Part shown: in pieces, positions 8,983 to 17,454 of the stretch
Layout of the letters: each line of letters begins with the position of its first letter
Position numbering within the stretch: position 1 is the stretch's first letter
Assembly (NCBI GenBank): GCA_016288205.1
Contig: JAEEYO010000007.1
Coordinates: forward strand, 62,001-126,000
From: Treponema sp.
Lineage (GTDB): Bacteria > Spirochaetota > Spirochaetia > Treponematales > Treponemataceae
DNA length: 64,000 bases
Reading direction: 5' to 3'
Position numbers and translations under genes: made by a program
The notes under the pieces: generated by a model
The model's database searches: none
The model's input: the letters and a program-made list of their open reading frames with translations, nothing else
Told to the model about the DNA's origin: nothing

Positions 8983-8994
8983 ACGGAGGCCAAA

Positions 8995-10557
8995 ATGTCC
9001 ATACAAATCACAAAACTCAATTTTTCCTATCCCTCGTCAAGCACAAATTTGTTCGAGGATTTTTCGCTCCAGATTTCCGATGGCTGGACCTGCATTGCCG
9101 GAAGCAACGGATGCGGAAAAAGTACTCTGCTCAAATTAATCGCGGGGATTCTTTCGCCCGACGGAGGAAAAATTGCGTCCGGGAAAAACACAATCTACTG
9201 CGAACAGGAAACTTCCCAGATGCCGGAAAATCTTTACGTCGCTTTCTGGTCCGATGAAAATGATGTGAGGCAATTTTTCTCAAGACTTCAAATCAGCGAG
9301 GAAATGCTTGAGCGCTACGACACGCTTTCAGGAGGAGAAAAAAAACGCATCCAGATTGCCTGTGCACTTGCGGAAAAACCGGATGTGCTTTTGCTTGACG
9401 AGCCGACGAATCATCTTGACTCAAAAACCGTCGCACTGATTTCTTCAACGCTTTCGGATTTTTCAGGCGTGGGAATTATGGTAAGCCATGACAGGAATTT
9501 TTCCGACTCACTCTGCACGCGCACGATTTATCTCTTCAACGAGGCACATTCTTTTGCCGGCGGAAGGGACTGCATTTTGTATGACTCGTATCCATGCGGA
9601 CTTACGAAAGCACTGGAGCTCAGAAATCAGAATGCGGAAAAATCTCGCGGGGACTGGGACAGACTCAACTCAAAAGCCGAGGGAGAAAAACAAAGGAGCG
9701 CGAAACTTGAGGCAGAGAACCAAAAATCAAAGGCACGGCTCTCAAAGAAAAATTTTGATCCGCACGACCATGACACCCAGCTGAAAATTGATGTGGCGAG
9801 AATCAGCGGAAAGGACAGGACCACCGGGGACGCGAAGGCAAGACTTGAGACGCAGATCCGGCAGACAGAAAACGCGAGGGACTCAATCAAAAAATCCCTG
9901 AGACGTAAGGAAGGATTCTCACTTTCCGAAACTGATTTCACAAAGCCCATTAATATAGAAGAAAATCTGCTGGAGGTCGGAACATACTCGCTCAAGATTC
10001 CGCACATTGAAATCAGACGCGGGATGAAACTTTCGCTTACGGGACAAAACGGTTCCGGGAAGACGGTTTTTATCCGCCATGTGACGGAGCTTTTGGAAAA
10101 GAGCGGACGTGGAGACGAGATGCTTTATTTGCCGCAGGAGATTTCTGAGGAGGAGACGCAATCTGTACTCGCGGATTTTTACGGACTGGAGGAAGCGGAG
10201 CGCGGGGAAGTACTTTCCACTTTGTTCAGACTTGGAAGCGAGCCCGAGAGACTGAACCAGCTGAGGGACGCGGATTTTTCCGGTGCAGAGAATTCACCGG
10301 GCACAAAACTAAGCCCCGGAGAATTACGCAAGCTGATGATTTCCTTAGCCGTACAGAAACCGCTCTCACTTTTGATTCTGGACGAGCCGACGAACCACAT
10401 GGACATTACAAGCGTGCTTGCGTTGGAAAATGCGTTGGCTTCACTTGACTGCGCGATGATTGTCGTAAGCCATGACAAAGCCTTCCTTGAAAAAACCACC
10501 AATGGCAGCCTAGTAGCGACCAGAGATGGAAATCAAGGAAGGATTGAAATGTTATAA
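8995..10557 (+). CDS. ABC-F family ATPase (possible ribosome-protection protein)
   Basis: 520 residues, two ABC domains and no membrane segment. NBD1 has GSNGCGKST (36-44), signature LSGGEKKR and LLLDEPTNHLDS; NBD2 has GQNGSGKT, LSPGELRK and LILDEPTNHMD. The domains are joined by a long charged helical linker (about residues 215-310), the part that reaches toward the peptidyl-transferase centre in antibiotic-resistance ABC-F proteins. ACGGAGG ahead of the ATG at 8995 decides the start over an upstream in-frame ATG (8956). The structured leader suggests antibiotic-inducible expression. Housekeeping ABC-F translation factors share the same domains, so the resistance role is inferred. Confidence 0.85.
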   Translation: MSIQITKLNFSYPSSSTNLFEDFSLQISDGWTCIAGSNGCGKSTLLKLIAGILSPDGGKIASGKNTIYCEQETSQMPENLYVAFWSDENDVRQFFSRLQISEEMLERYDTLSGGEKKRIQIACALAEKPDVLLLDEPTNHLDSKTVALISSTLSDFSGVGIMVSHDRNFSDSLCTRTIYLFNEAHSFAGGRDCILYDSYPCGLTKALELRNQNAEKSRGDWDRLNSKAEGEKQRSAKLEAENQKSKARLSKKNFDPHDHDTQLKIDVARISGKDRTTGDAKARLETQIRQTENARDSIKKSLRRKEGFSLSETDFTKPINIEENLLEVGTYSLKIPHIEIRRGMKLSLTGQNGSGKTVFIRHVTELLEKSGRGDEMLYLPQEISEEETQSVLADFYGLEEAERGEVLSTLFRLGSEPERLNQLRDADFSGAENSPGTKLSPGELRKLMISLAVQKPLSLLILDEPTNHMDITSVLALENALASLDCAMIVVSHDKAFLEKTTNGSLVATRDGNQGRIEML

Positions 10558-10573
10558 GGCAATCCCTAAAATC

Positions 10574-11662
10574 TTACCACCAGGTAAAGAAGAGTCCTGC
10601 GAGCGGCGAGAGTACAATCATCAGCACGGAGAAGGTGAACGACTCTATGGAGATGAGTGTGGCCCGCTGCTCCGACGGGAACATTCCCTGAAGGATTGTG
10701 TTGGTCCGAATCTGCAACGCGTCATCGGCAAAGGATGACAAGAATCCGCCGAGAGACATCACAAGATAAAGCCCCGTGTGCTCCATCGCAATCCCAGAGA
10801 GAATCACGAGGAACGAGAGAGCAAAAATCACGCGGTACCGTACATTCTTCAAGTGAAGGATTACACGCGCGCCAAGGATTCCTCCTCCCTGCATTGCAAG
10901 AAGAGAAATTCCCAATGCCCATTTCGGAATTCCCGCCATGGGAAGCTTTGCCTGGAGAAAGAACAAAAGCAGAATGTCCAGCGCACCGACAAAGGAATTC
11001 GTGAACATTAGGAGCATCGCCTTTTTCGCTTCCTTCAAAAACAAAAAGCTTTTCTTGAAGCACAAAAAAATTTCCTTCCAGACATTTTTCTTCTCCGCGG
11101 ATTGTGCCAGCCTTATTTCCGTAAGACCTGCAAGAAGTCCAAGCTGAACGAGCGCAAAAAGCACGCTTGCGGAATAGGAAATCCTGTAGCCCAAAACGAG
11201 CGAAAGCCCCGCCGTTAAAGTTGAGAGACCTTCGCACACCCGGTAGATTATCACCTGGTTGGACGAGTATTTTTCAAAGTAGCCCTGCTGCCCCACGGAC
11301 TTAAGGGAGTCGTAGGCAAGAGCGTCGCCGGAACCCGATGAAAAATTATAGTTGAGCGCCTGAAAAGCGATGGACACGCACACCAGAGCAAAATTGTTCG
11401 AGAAGACCATCACGATGTTTCCTATAATCCGCATGAAGCATGAGAGGATGAGAGTCTTTTTGCGGCCGAAAACATCCGCGATGACCCCGGAAGGAATCTC
11501 AAACAAAATGCTCACGATATGAAAGACCGTCTCCGCAAATCCAATCTGTGCGAGGGAAAATCCACGGGCTGCAAGAATCGCAACCCAGGCTCCCGAAAGA
11601 GAAAGCTGTGCAAAGATTGCCGACGAATACAATCGGCTTATTTGTTTCTTTATACTAAACAT
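10574..11662 (-). CDS. MFS transporter
   Basis: 362 residues with about 11-12 hydrophobic segments and the MFS motif GVIADVFGRKKTL after the second helix. It is short for a drug-efflux MFS (usually about 400) but has no obvious gap. AAGGGG lies 8 nt before the ATG. It converges on the ABC-F gene with 16 nt between stops. Inner membrane; probably an exporter or metabolite transporter. The substrate is unknown. Confidence 0.8.
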   Translation of the reverse strand: MFSIKKQISRLYSSAIFAQLSLSGAWVAILAARGFSLAQIGFAETVFHIVSILFEIPSGVIADVFGRKKTLILSCFMRIIGNIVMVFSNNFALVCVSIAFQALNYNFSSGSGDALAYDSLKSVGQQGYFEKYSSNQVIIYRVCEGLSTLTAGLSLVLGYRISYSASVLFALVQLGLLAGLTEIRLAQSAEKKNVWKEIFLCFKKSFLFLKEAKKAMLLMFTNSFVGALDILLLFFLQAKLPMAGIPKWALGISLLAMQGGGILGARVILHLKNVRYRVIFALSFLVILSGIAMEHTGLYLVMSLGGFLSSFADDALQIRTNTILQGMFPSEQRATLISIESFTFSVLMIVLSPLAGLFFTWW

Positions 11663-11983
11663 GATAATTACCCCTTTTGCAGTAAAATGAGAATAAATTG
11701 ATTTTCTAAAAGGGGATGGATATTCAGACGGTAACTTTTAAGTGAAAGAATCTAAAGATGTTTGTTGATTCTAAAAAGAGAAGCACCAGTCTACTGAATT
11801 GGACCCACTACCCCTATCGTGCGATAGAGAGAGATCCTTTTGCTAACAGTAAGACGGTTGTTTTCCACATAATACTTGAATTATATACCGGATGAAATAA
11901 ATTGTCAAGAGAATAAAACACACCCCGAAACCGTAGTCCCGGGGCATGAAGGTTCTGTCTGAATATGGAGGCTTTAATGCAGA
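11663..11983. other. Intergenic stretch without a gene
   Basis: About 320 bp between two genes on the minus strand. It contains a near-perfect 14-bp palindrome CTATCGTGCGATAG (11814-11827), the terminator of the ABC-2 operon at 11923-11944, and upstream sequence of the MFS gene. I see no ORF with a ribosome site, no tRNA and no clear insertion-sequence end. Confidence 0.6.
11912..11944 (-). terminator. Intrinsic terminator of the ABC-2 exporter operon
   Basis: On the minus strand CCCCG (11944-11940) and CGGGG (11927-11923) form a 5-bp GC stem with a 12-nt loop, followed by the T-rich TGTGTTTTATTC. The stem is short, so efficiency is uncertain. Confidence 0.5.
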
Positions 11984-12811
11984 TCAGGAACCTGTACCGT
12001 CATACTTTCTTGCACCGAGCATCCAGAACTTGTAGCTCAGGTAGAAGAAGAACATTCCTATCAGCGGAGAGAGCCAGGTCAGAAGCGGGACATTCTCCGG
12101 GCGCAGAAGTGCAAGCGAAGGATAGTAGGCAATGAACGCAATCGGAATCACGAAGGTGAAGATTATGCGGAAAAATCCGTTGAAGATGCTCGCAGGATAT
12201 TTCGCGTAATCCTTGAAACGGAACATGACCACCATGAAGTAACCTGAGTTGATAATCCAGAAACAGGTTGCCGCTGCGAAGTTCATTATCGCGATCATAA
12301 AAAGAGATGCCGCGAAAAGGAAAACCAAAAGTTCCACAATCACCAGGGGAGTGACCGGTATGGCAAGCTTTCCCCAGGCATACACCAAAGTTCCGATTCC
12401 GAACGCAAGCTGTCCCAGTCCCTTCACATCAAAAACTTCCGATATATAATAGAAGAAAATGTTGATGGGCCTGAAGCAGTATTTAATAAAATCCCCGGAC
12501 CTTACCATAAAGCGCAGGTTCCAGTTGTTGTCAAAGAAACACTGTACCGGAGTCAGCGCGATGAGTGAGAATCCGTAGAGGAAAAGCATCTCGTACACGG
12601 TCCATCCGTTGATTGACGAGAAGTTCCTGAACAGAATCGCAAAGCTCAAGAACCCGGTCAGATTTGAAATCACCATTCCGATTGTGGAGATAATGAAATC
12701 CGCGCGGTAGGACATCTTGCTCTTCAAGTCCTGCACCAAAATCTTTCCATAAATCCTGAGATAAAATCCCAGGCCTCTTTTCTTGCTTACCATGTTTGTA
12801 CAAGCGTTCAT
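11984..12811 (-). CDS. ABC-2 type exporter permease (viologen-exporter-like), second permease
   Basis: 275 residues with about six membrane segments, in the family of ABC-2 permeases once called DUF990 (ABC2_membrane_6). Together with the next two genes it matches the two-permease plus one-ATPase exporters annotated as viologen or daunorubicin-type exporters. GGAGG lies 7 nt before the ATG, and only 3 nt separate it from the upstream permease. Last gene of the operon. Inner membrane. The exported compound is unknown. Expression is predicted to depend on the AraC regulator upstream of the operon. Confidence 0.82.
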   Translation of the reverse strand: MNACTNMVSKKRGLGFYLRIYGKILVQDLKSKMSYRADFIISTIGMVISNLTGFLSFAILFRNFSSINGWTVYEMLFLYGFSLIALTPVQCFFDNNWNLRFMVRSGDFIKYCFRPINIFFYYISEVFDVKGLGQLAFGIGTLVYAWGKLAIPVTPLVIVELLVFLFAASLFMIAIMNFAAATCFWIINSGYFMVVMFRFKDYAKYPASIFNGFFRIIFTFVIPIAFIAYYPSLALLRPENVPLLTWLSPLIGMFFFYLSYKFWMLGARKYDGTGS

Positions 12812-12814
12812 TTT

Positions 12815-13624
12815 TCAGCCTCCGTTGATAGTAATCTTCCTCAGTGAAATCTTCCAGAAAAGCTTTCCGGCAATCCAGAGGATAATGCACCATACGAACT
12901 GCAATCCAAGCTGCCATCCGAGTCCGGTTGAAAGCGTGTAGCCCTCTTTCTGCAAAAGTATGTTCAGCGGCGTGTCGTAAATGCAGCGGAAGGGCATAAA
13001 CGAAATTACTTTCTTCAACGCGTCCGGGAAAAATGCCAGCGGAATTGTTGCACCCGAAAGCAAGAGCACCACACATTCCTTCACCATGTTGATTCCCCAT
13101 GTCGATTCAGTGTACAGGCAGATTGTGGCCACCAGCATGTCCACGCTGAAGTTGATGACCAGAGCCATGCCCGCGGCAAGAAGGAAGAACAGAAGGTTCA
13201 CCCCGAGCACAATGGCACCGTGTGTCAAAGCGGCGACGATCGCAAAGGTCGGAACAAAGGTCAAGAAGAATGCGATCACGTTGTGGCCGAAGTAGGACCA
13301 GAAACTGTAGCTCCTGAAGCTGATTGGCTTTAGAAGTTTCAGCACGATTGTTCCCGCCTGTATGTCACGGCTCATGTCCCAGACTATGTACATCTCAAGG
13401 AAATTGAAGAGTGCGGTCGCGAGCACCAGGTAAATCAGAGTGTCATTGAATGTCATTCCGTTCACGCAGTCCGTTCCCGAAGACGCATAAATCGATTTCC
13501 ACAGATAGTAAATCAAAACCAGATAGATGAGGTTTCCGATAATTGTAACGAAAGTTCCAAGACGGAAATGCAGCTCGTCCATCATGCCGACTCTTGTCAG
13601 CGAAAGATATTTTCTTCCTACCAT
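12815..13624 (-). CDS. ABC-2 type exporter permease (viologen-exporter-like), first permease
   Basis: 269 residues, about six membrane segments, a second ABC-2 permease distinct from its neighbour. The Gly/Ala-rich segment LLSGATIPLAFFPDALKK near residue 205 is typical of ABC-2 permeases. GAGGAG precedes the ATG. It would form a heterodimeric export channel with the following gene, energised by the ATPase upstream. Inner membrane. Confidence 0.82.
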   Translation of the reverse strand: MVGRKYLSLTRVGMMDELHFRLGTFVTIIGNLIYLVLIYYLWKSIYASSGTDCVNGMTFNDTLIYLVLATALFNFLEMYIVWDMSRDIQAGTIVLKLLKPISFRSYSFWSYFGHNVIAFFLTFVPTFAIVAALTHGAIVLGVNLLFFLLAAGMALVINFSVDMLVATICLYTESTWGINMVKECVVLLLSGATIPLAFFPDALKKVISFMPFRCIYDTPLNILLQKEGYTLSTGLGWQLGLQFVWCIILWIAGKLFWKISLRKITINGG

Positions 13625-13642
13625 AATTACTCCTCTTGCAAC

Positions 13643-14590
13643 TCAGGCTACCGCGCCCTCGTAAATCTTCTTGATGACTTCCTCGGTGGAAACATCCTCA
13701 AGCTTGATGTCCTTGACCGGCTCAGACTTCTGGTACTCGCTGATGATAGACATGACGTTGGTCTTTGACTCATCCACAAGTATTTCCTTCCATCCTGAAT
13801 TCGCAAGGCGCAGGTGCAGGGTCCTGTATGAACCGAAGTACTGCTTCAAGTGCGCGATGTCGTTGTCGTAAATCATCTTTCCATGATCGATTATAACAAT
13901 CCTTTGGCAGAGAGCGTCCACGTCTCCCATGTCGTGTGTGGTAAGAATCACGGTTGTGTTCTTCTCCTGATTCAGTCCCTTTATGAGATTGCGGATTTTC
14001 GCTTTCATGGAAACATCCAGTCCGATTGTCGGCTCGTCAAGGAACACGATTTTCGGATTGTGCAGGAACGCGGCGAGTATGTCGCTCAAGGTTCTCTGTC
14101 CAAGTGACATCTGCCTGACAGACTTATGCAGAAGCGGCTCAATGTCCACGAGGTTCTGATAAAGCTCAAGCATCTGATTGTAATCAGCGTCGGGAATCAT
14201 GTAGATGTCCTTCAGAAGCTTGAATGACTCAATCAGCGGAAGTGACCACCAGAGCTGGCTTCTCTGCCCGAAGACAACCCCGATGTTCTCCGCATTCTTC
14301 ACGCGGTTCTTATACGGTGTGTTTCCGTTGACAAGAATCTCTCCGCTGCTCGGCTCAAGAACACCGGTCATCATTTTTATGGTCGTGGATTTTCCGGCTC
14401 CGTTCGGTCCGAGGTATCCGACAATCTCACCGCTTTTGATTTTGATTGAAATGTCATCTACTGCACGGACAATCTTGTAATCGCGTGAAAACAAATCACG
14501 GATGCTGCCTTTAAGTCCCTCATGTCTGTTCAGCACCTTGAACTCCTTTGTCACAGCGCTCATCTCAATTGCAAACTTTTCTTCACTCAT
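13643..14590 (-). CDS. ABC exporter ATP-binding protein
   Basis: 315 residues, one ABC domain with Walker A GPNGAGKST, signature MSLGQRT and Walker B IVFLDEPTIGLD, plus a C-terminal extension as in exporter ATPases of COG4586 type. The start at 14590 (MSEEKF) is chosen because GGAGG lies 6 nt upstream; the open frame extends 19 codons further without a ribosome site. First gene of a three-gene exporter operon with a -10 TATACT at 14635-14640 (minus strand), 44 nt from the shared operator at 14685-14719. Confidence 0.87.
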   Translation of the reverse strand: MSEEKFAIEMSAVTKEFKVLNRHEGLKGSIRDLFSRDYKIVRAVDDISIKIKSGEIVGYLGPNGAGKSTTIKMMTGVLEPSSGEILVNGNTPYKNRVKNAENIGVVFGQRSQLWWSLPLIESFKLLKDIYMIPDADYNQMLELYQNLVDIEPLLHKSVRQMSLGQRTLSDILAAFLHNPKIVFLDEPTIGLDVSMKAKIRNLIKGLNQEKNTTVILTTHDMGDVDALCQRIVIIDHGKMIYDNDIAHLKQYFGSYRTLHLRLANSGWKEILVDESKTNVMSIISEYQKSEPVKDIKLEDVSTEEVIKKIYEGAVA

Positions 14591-14634
14591 AGAATCCTCC
14601 GTTATCTTTTTGCTTGATTTTTCAATCTGTATGC

Positions 14635-14719
14635 AGTATACTCGCAATAGGAATGTAAGAAAATCATTAAGTTTACATATTTTAATAACTATTTTACTTT
14701 GCTAATGTAAGATAGTTAT
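14635..14719 (-). promoter_or_regulatory. Operator A: inverted repeat between the exporter operon and araC, with exporter -10 box
   Basis: Half-sites ATAACTATTTTACTT (14685-14699) and ATGTAAGATAGTTAT (14705-14719) are inverted copies (13 of 15 match) with a 5-nt spacer. On the minus strand a -10 TATACT (14635-14640) lies 44 nt from the repeat, and a TTACAT box (14653-14658) lies 12 nt before the -10. No TTGACA-like -35 is present, which suggests an activated promoter. On the plus strand a weak TTTACT-18-TATAGA promoter for araC falls inside the repeat, consistent with autorepression. Confidence 0.65.
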
Positions 14720-14751
14720 AGAAAAAGAAACCGCTTTTACAGGAGATAAAA

Positions 14752-15654
14752 ATGATAGAGAAAAACAGAGGCCTTATAGTAAAGCGCAAGGACGGCTCCG
14801 AGGTCGTGAACTATGACGATGAAAATTTTCCGTCATACATTTACAACGGTTATATTTATATTGGATGCACTTGGGAAAGAATTCCACACTATCACGAGGA
14901 CGTTGAATTACTCAGCGTGTACAGCGGAGAAATGGAATACATGGTGGACGGAATCAACATACATTTGAAAAAGGGCGACACAATTTTCGTCAACTCAGGA
15001 CGCATACATTATTCCATCGCGACAGATCCAAGGGTCTCGCAGTATATAATCGCGGTCATGCATCCGAAAATCATCTGCTCATCCGAAGCCGTGGAAAAAA
15101 CAGCCGTGAATCCGATAATCACCGACAAGACGGTTCCCTTCGTTCATTTCAAGGCGGCGGATTTTGACGCACCCCTGATCCGGCAGTTTATGGTTGAGAT
15201 GGAGCGCGACGCAAAGAAAAATCCGTTTCAAATCACGAAGTATTTTTTTGAAATCTGGGACATCATCATGCACCGCTTCACCGACGCATACCGTGTCCAC
15301 ATACGAAGCATGGAAGAAATCGATGACCACAACGCAAAACTCAAGTCAATGATGTTTTTCATCGACGAACATTACAAGGAGCGAATCACCCTCAAGAAGA
15401 TTGCGGACGCGGGTGGAGTGAGCCAGACTTTGTGCAATCAGATTTTCAACAAGTTCACCGAAAAATCTCCCATAGAATATCTCATGCAGTTCCGGTGCAG
15501 GAAAGTCGCGGATCTCTTGCAGACGGGAACCATGCCCATGACGGAGATTGCGGATGTCACGGGCTTCTCTGGAGCAAGCTATATGGCGGAGACGTTCAAA
15601 AAATATTTCAACATGACGCCGAGCGAGTTCAAGAAAAAGTTCCGACGCGCTTAG
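14752..15654 (+). CDS. AraC-family transcriptional regulator with N-terminal cupin sensor
   Basis: 300 residues. The N-terminal cupin-like domain (about 30-110) has HYHEDVELL and GDTIFVNSGRIHY. The C-terminal AraC double HTH (about 200-298) has ITLKKIADAGGVSQTLCNQI and GFSGASYMAETFKKYFNMTP. AGGAG precedes the ATG. Divergent from the exporter operon, so the natural candidate for the protein that binds operator A and the matching repeats at 55091 and 58030. Its stop overlaps the convergent metI stop by 4 nt. The inducer is unknown. Confidence 0.88.
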   Translation: MIEKNRGLIVKRKDGSEVVNYDDENFPSYIYNGYIYIGCTWERIPHYHEDVELLSVYSGEMEYMVDGINIHLKKGDTIFVNSGRIHYSIATDPRVSQYIIAVMHPKIICSSEAVEKTAVNPIITDKTVPFVHFKAADFDAPLIRQFMVEMERDAKKNPFQITKYFFEIWDIIMHRFTDAYRVHIRSMEEIDDHNAKLKSMMFFIDEHYKERITLKKIADAGGVSQTLCNQIFNKFTEKSPIEYLMQFRCRKVADLLQTGTMPMTEIADVTGFSGASYMAETFKKYFNMTPSEFKKKFRRA

Positions 15655-16355
15655 TGCTTGAGCTTGCGGTTAAGCTTTATGGCAAGCCATGTGCCGATGC
15701 TCTGTAAAATCTGCACGAGAAGAATCAGAAGGATTACGGCCGCGATCATCACAAGGGTCTTGTAGCGGTAGTAGCCGTAGTTTATCGCAATCTTTCCGAG
15801 TCCTCCACCGCCGATTATTCCGCTCATCGCCGTGTAGCCGAGGATTGTCGTGGTCGCTATGGTCAGGTTCGAGACAAGGGAGGGAACGCTCTCCGGAATC
15901 AGGACCTTGGTGACAATCTGCATGGGAGACGCACCCAGACTCTGTGCCATCTCAATCGTGTTGGGATTCACCTCGCGGATGCTGCTTTCCACCAGACGTG
16001 CGATAAAAGGAAACGCCGCGATTACAAGAGGGACTACGGTCGGGAAAGTACCGACGACGGTTCCGCAGATAAGTCTTGTGAGAGGGAAGACGAGAATCAT
16101 CAGAATCAAAAACGGGATGGAGCGCAGGATGTTGATCACGAGGTTCAGAATCTTCATCAGGAACTTCGGCAGGGGTCGGATTCCTTTTTCCTCACCGGTC
16201 ACAAGAATCACTCCGAGGGGCATACCGATTACGGTCGCGAAAAATGTTGCGAGCAGCGTCACGTAGACGGTCTCCCATGTTGAAATCAAAAACTGGGACT
16301 TGATTATTTCCCAGGCCTCAAGTGCTTTTTCCGCATCAAAAATAGAGCTTCCCAT
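15651..16355 (-). CDS. metI: Methionine ABC transporter permease MetI
   Basis: 234 residues, about five membrane segments, with the BPD_transp_1 loop (EMAQSLGASPMQIVTKVLIP) that contacts the ATPase. N-terminal and overall length match MetI (about 217). The ATG overlaps the metN stop by one base (TAATG), giving translational coupling. Forms the inner-membrane channel of the D/L-methionine importer with MetN and the permuted MetQ encoded just upstream. Confidence 0.93.
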   Translation of the reverse strand: MGSSIFDAEKALEAWEIIKSQFLISTWETVYVTLLATFFATVIGMPLGVILVTGEEKGIRPLPKFLMKILNLVINILRSIPFLILMILVFPLTRLICGTVVGTFPTVVPLVIAAFPFIARLVESSIREVNPNTIEMAQSLGASPMQIVTKVLIPESVPSLVSNLTIATTTILGYTAMSGIIGGGGLGKIAINYGYYRYKTLVMIAAVILLILLVQILQSIGTWLAIKLNRKLKH

Positions 16356-17359
16356 TACAGTTCCTCCACGCCAATCTCAGGTATTCTCTTGAAAAATTCA
16401 ATGGCGATGTCTCTGTCCGCCACGCTCTCAAAACTCAGGAAAAGGGAGCCGTAAGCCTGATCGCCGACCGACCTTGTTGCCGCATGCGCGATGTTCGCCT
16501 TGATTCCTTTTTCCAGGGCAAGCTGTGCGACCAAGGGAGTGTTAGCAGCCTCGGCACCGTTGAACACCACGCGGATTGAATTTCTCTGCTTTTCGGTAAG
16601 CACGCCCTCAGTCTGATCTCCGTCCGGGTACACGAGGTTTTTCGCCGCCTGTGATTTCGGTCTGCTGAAAATCTCCGACACTTTTCCCATCTCTACGACG
16701 GAGCCTTCCTCAAGAATCGCAACCCTGTCACAGATTTTTTCAACCACGCTCATCTGGTGAGTTATGACAAGCACGGTAATTCCTGTGTTCTTGTTGATTT
16801 CCTTAATCAGATCAAGGATTGAGGCCGTGGTCTTCGGATCCAGTGCGCTTGTAGCCTCATCACACAAAAGGAAATGCGGCTCGGTGGCAAGGGCTCTCGC
16901 AATGGCTACTCTCTGCTGCTGGCCTCCGCTGAGCTGGGAAGGATAGACGTTCGCCTTGTCCTCAAGACCGACCATCTTAAGAAGCTCAAGGGCTTTTGTC
17001 TTTGCCTCGGCCTTGGGTGTTCCCGCAAGCTCAAGTGGGAAACAGACATTTCTCAGGCAGGTTCTCTGTGCGAGCAAATTGAAGCTCTGGAAAATCATCG
17101 TCACCTCACGGCGGAATTTCCTCAGCTCCTTTTCGCTCAGGACAGACAAATCGCGTCCGTCCACAAAAACACGTCCCTGGGTGGGGCGCTCCAGCATGTT
17201 GATTGAGCGTACCAGAGTGCTTTTTCCCGCTCCCGACATTCCGATGATGCCGAAGATTTCCCCTTTGTTGATTTCAAGATTGATATCTTTCAGTGAATGA
17301 ACCGGACCGTCGGCGGTCTGAAATGTCTTTGAAAGATTTTCTATTCTAATGGCTTCCAA
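16355..17359 (-). CDS. metN: Methionine ABC transporter ATP-binding protein MetN
   Basis: 334 residues from a TTG start. Walker A GMSGAGKST, signature LSGGQQQR, Walker B LLCDEATSALDP, then a C-terminal NIL domain (about residues 255-334) that in MetN binds methionine and inhibits transport. The TTG at 17359 follows AAAGGAG at good spacing and gives the usual MetN N-terminus (EAIRIENLSKTF). An in-frame ATG at 17383 and a GTG at 17404 are alternatives, but the GTG lies inside the upstream hairpin. Cytoplasmic. Confidence 0.92.
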   Translation of the reverse strand: MEAIRIENLSKTFQTADGPVHSLKDINLEINKGEIFGIIGMSGAGKSTLVRSINMLERPTQGRVFVDGRDLSVLSEKELRKFRREVTMIFQSFNLLAQRTCLRNVCFPLELAGTPKAEAKTKALELLKMVGLEDKANVYPSQLSGGQQQRVAIARALATEPHFLLCDEATSALDPKTTASILDLIKEINKNTGITVLVITHQMSVVEKICDRVAILEEGSVVEMGKVSEIFSRPKSQAAKNLVYPDGDQTEGVLTEKQRNSIRVVFNGAEAANTPLVAQLALEKGIKANIAHAATRSVGDQAYGSLFLSFESVADRDIAIEFFKRIPEIGVEEL

Positions 17360-17391
17360 GTGATGAATCTCCTTTTGCTCCATATTAGCAC

Positions 17392-17426
17392 AAAAGCCCC
17401 TCACATCGCAAGGACATGAGAGGCTT
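17392..17426 (-). terminator. Hairpin between metQ and metN (weak terminator)
   Basis: A 10-position stem with one mismatch (17394-17403 with 17417-17426) followed on the minus strand by a short T run. It lies downstream of the binding-protein gene and upstream of the ATPase, the same placement as the stronger hairpin after the sugar-binding gene at the left edge. Confidence 0.5.
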
Positions 17427-17454
17427 CTATCCTCTATACAATTTTTACAATGTC

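Noticed and set aside
8867-9139. Longer ORFs overlapping the ABC-F start in other frames
   Set aside because: No ribosome site, no recognisable domain, and they overlap the Walker A coding sequence of the ABC-F gene.
11790-11830. Possible insertion-sequence end (GGACCCACT next to a palindrome)
   Set aside because: No second terminal repeat, no target duplication and no transposase fragment were found nearby.
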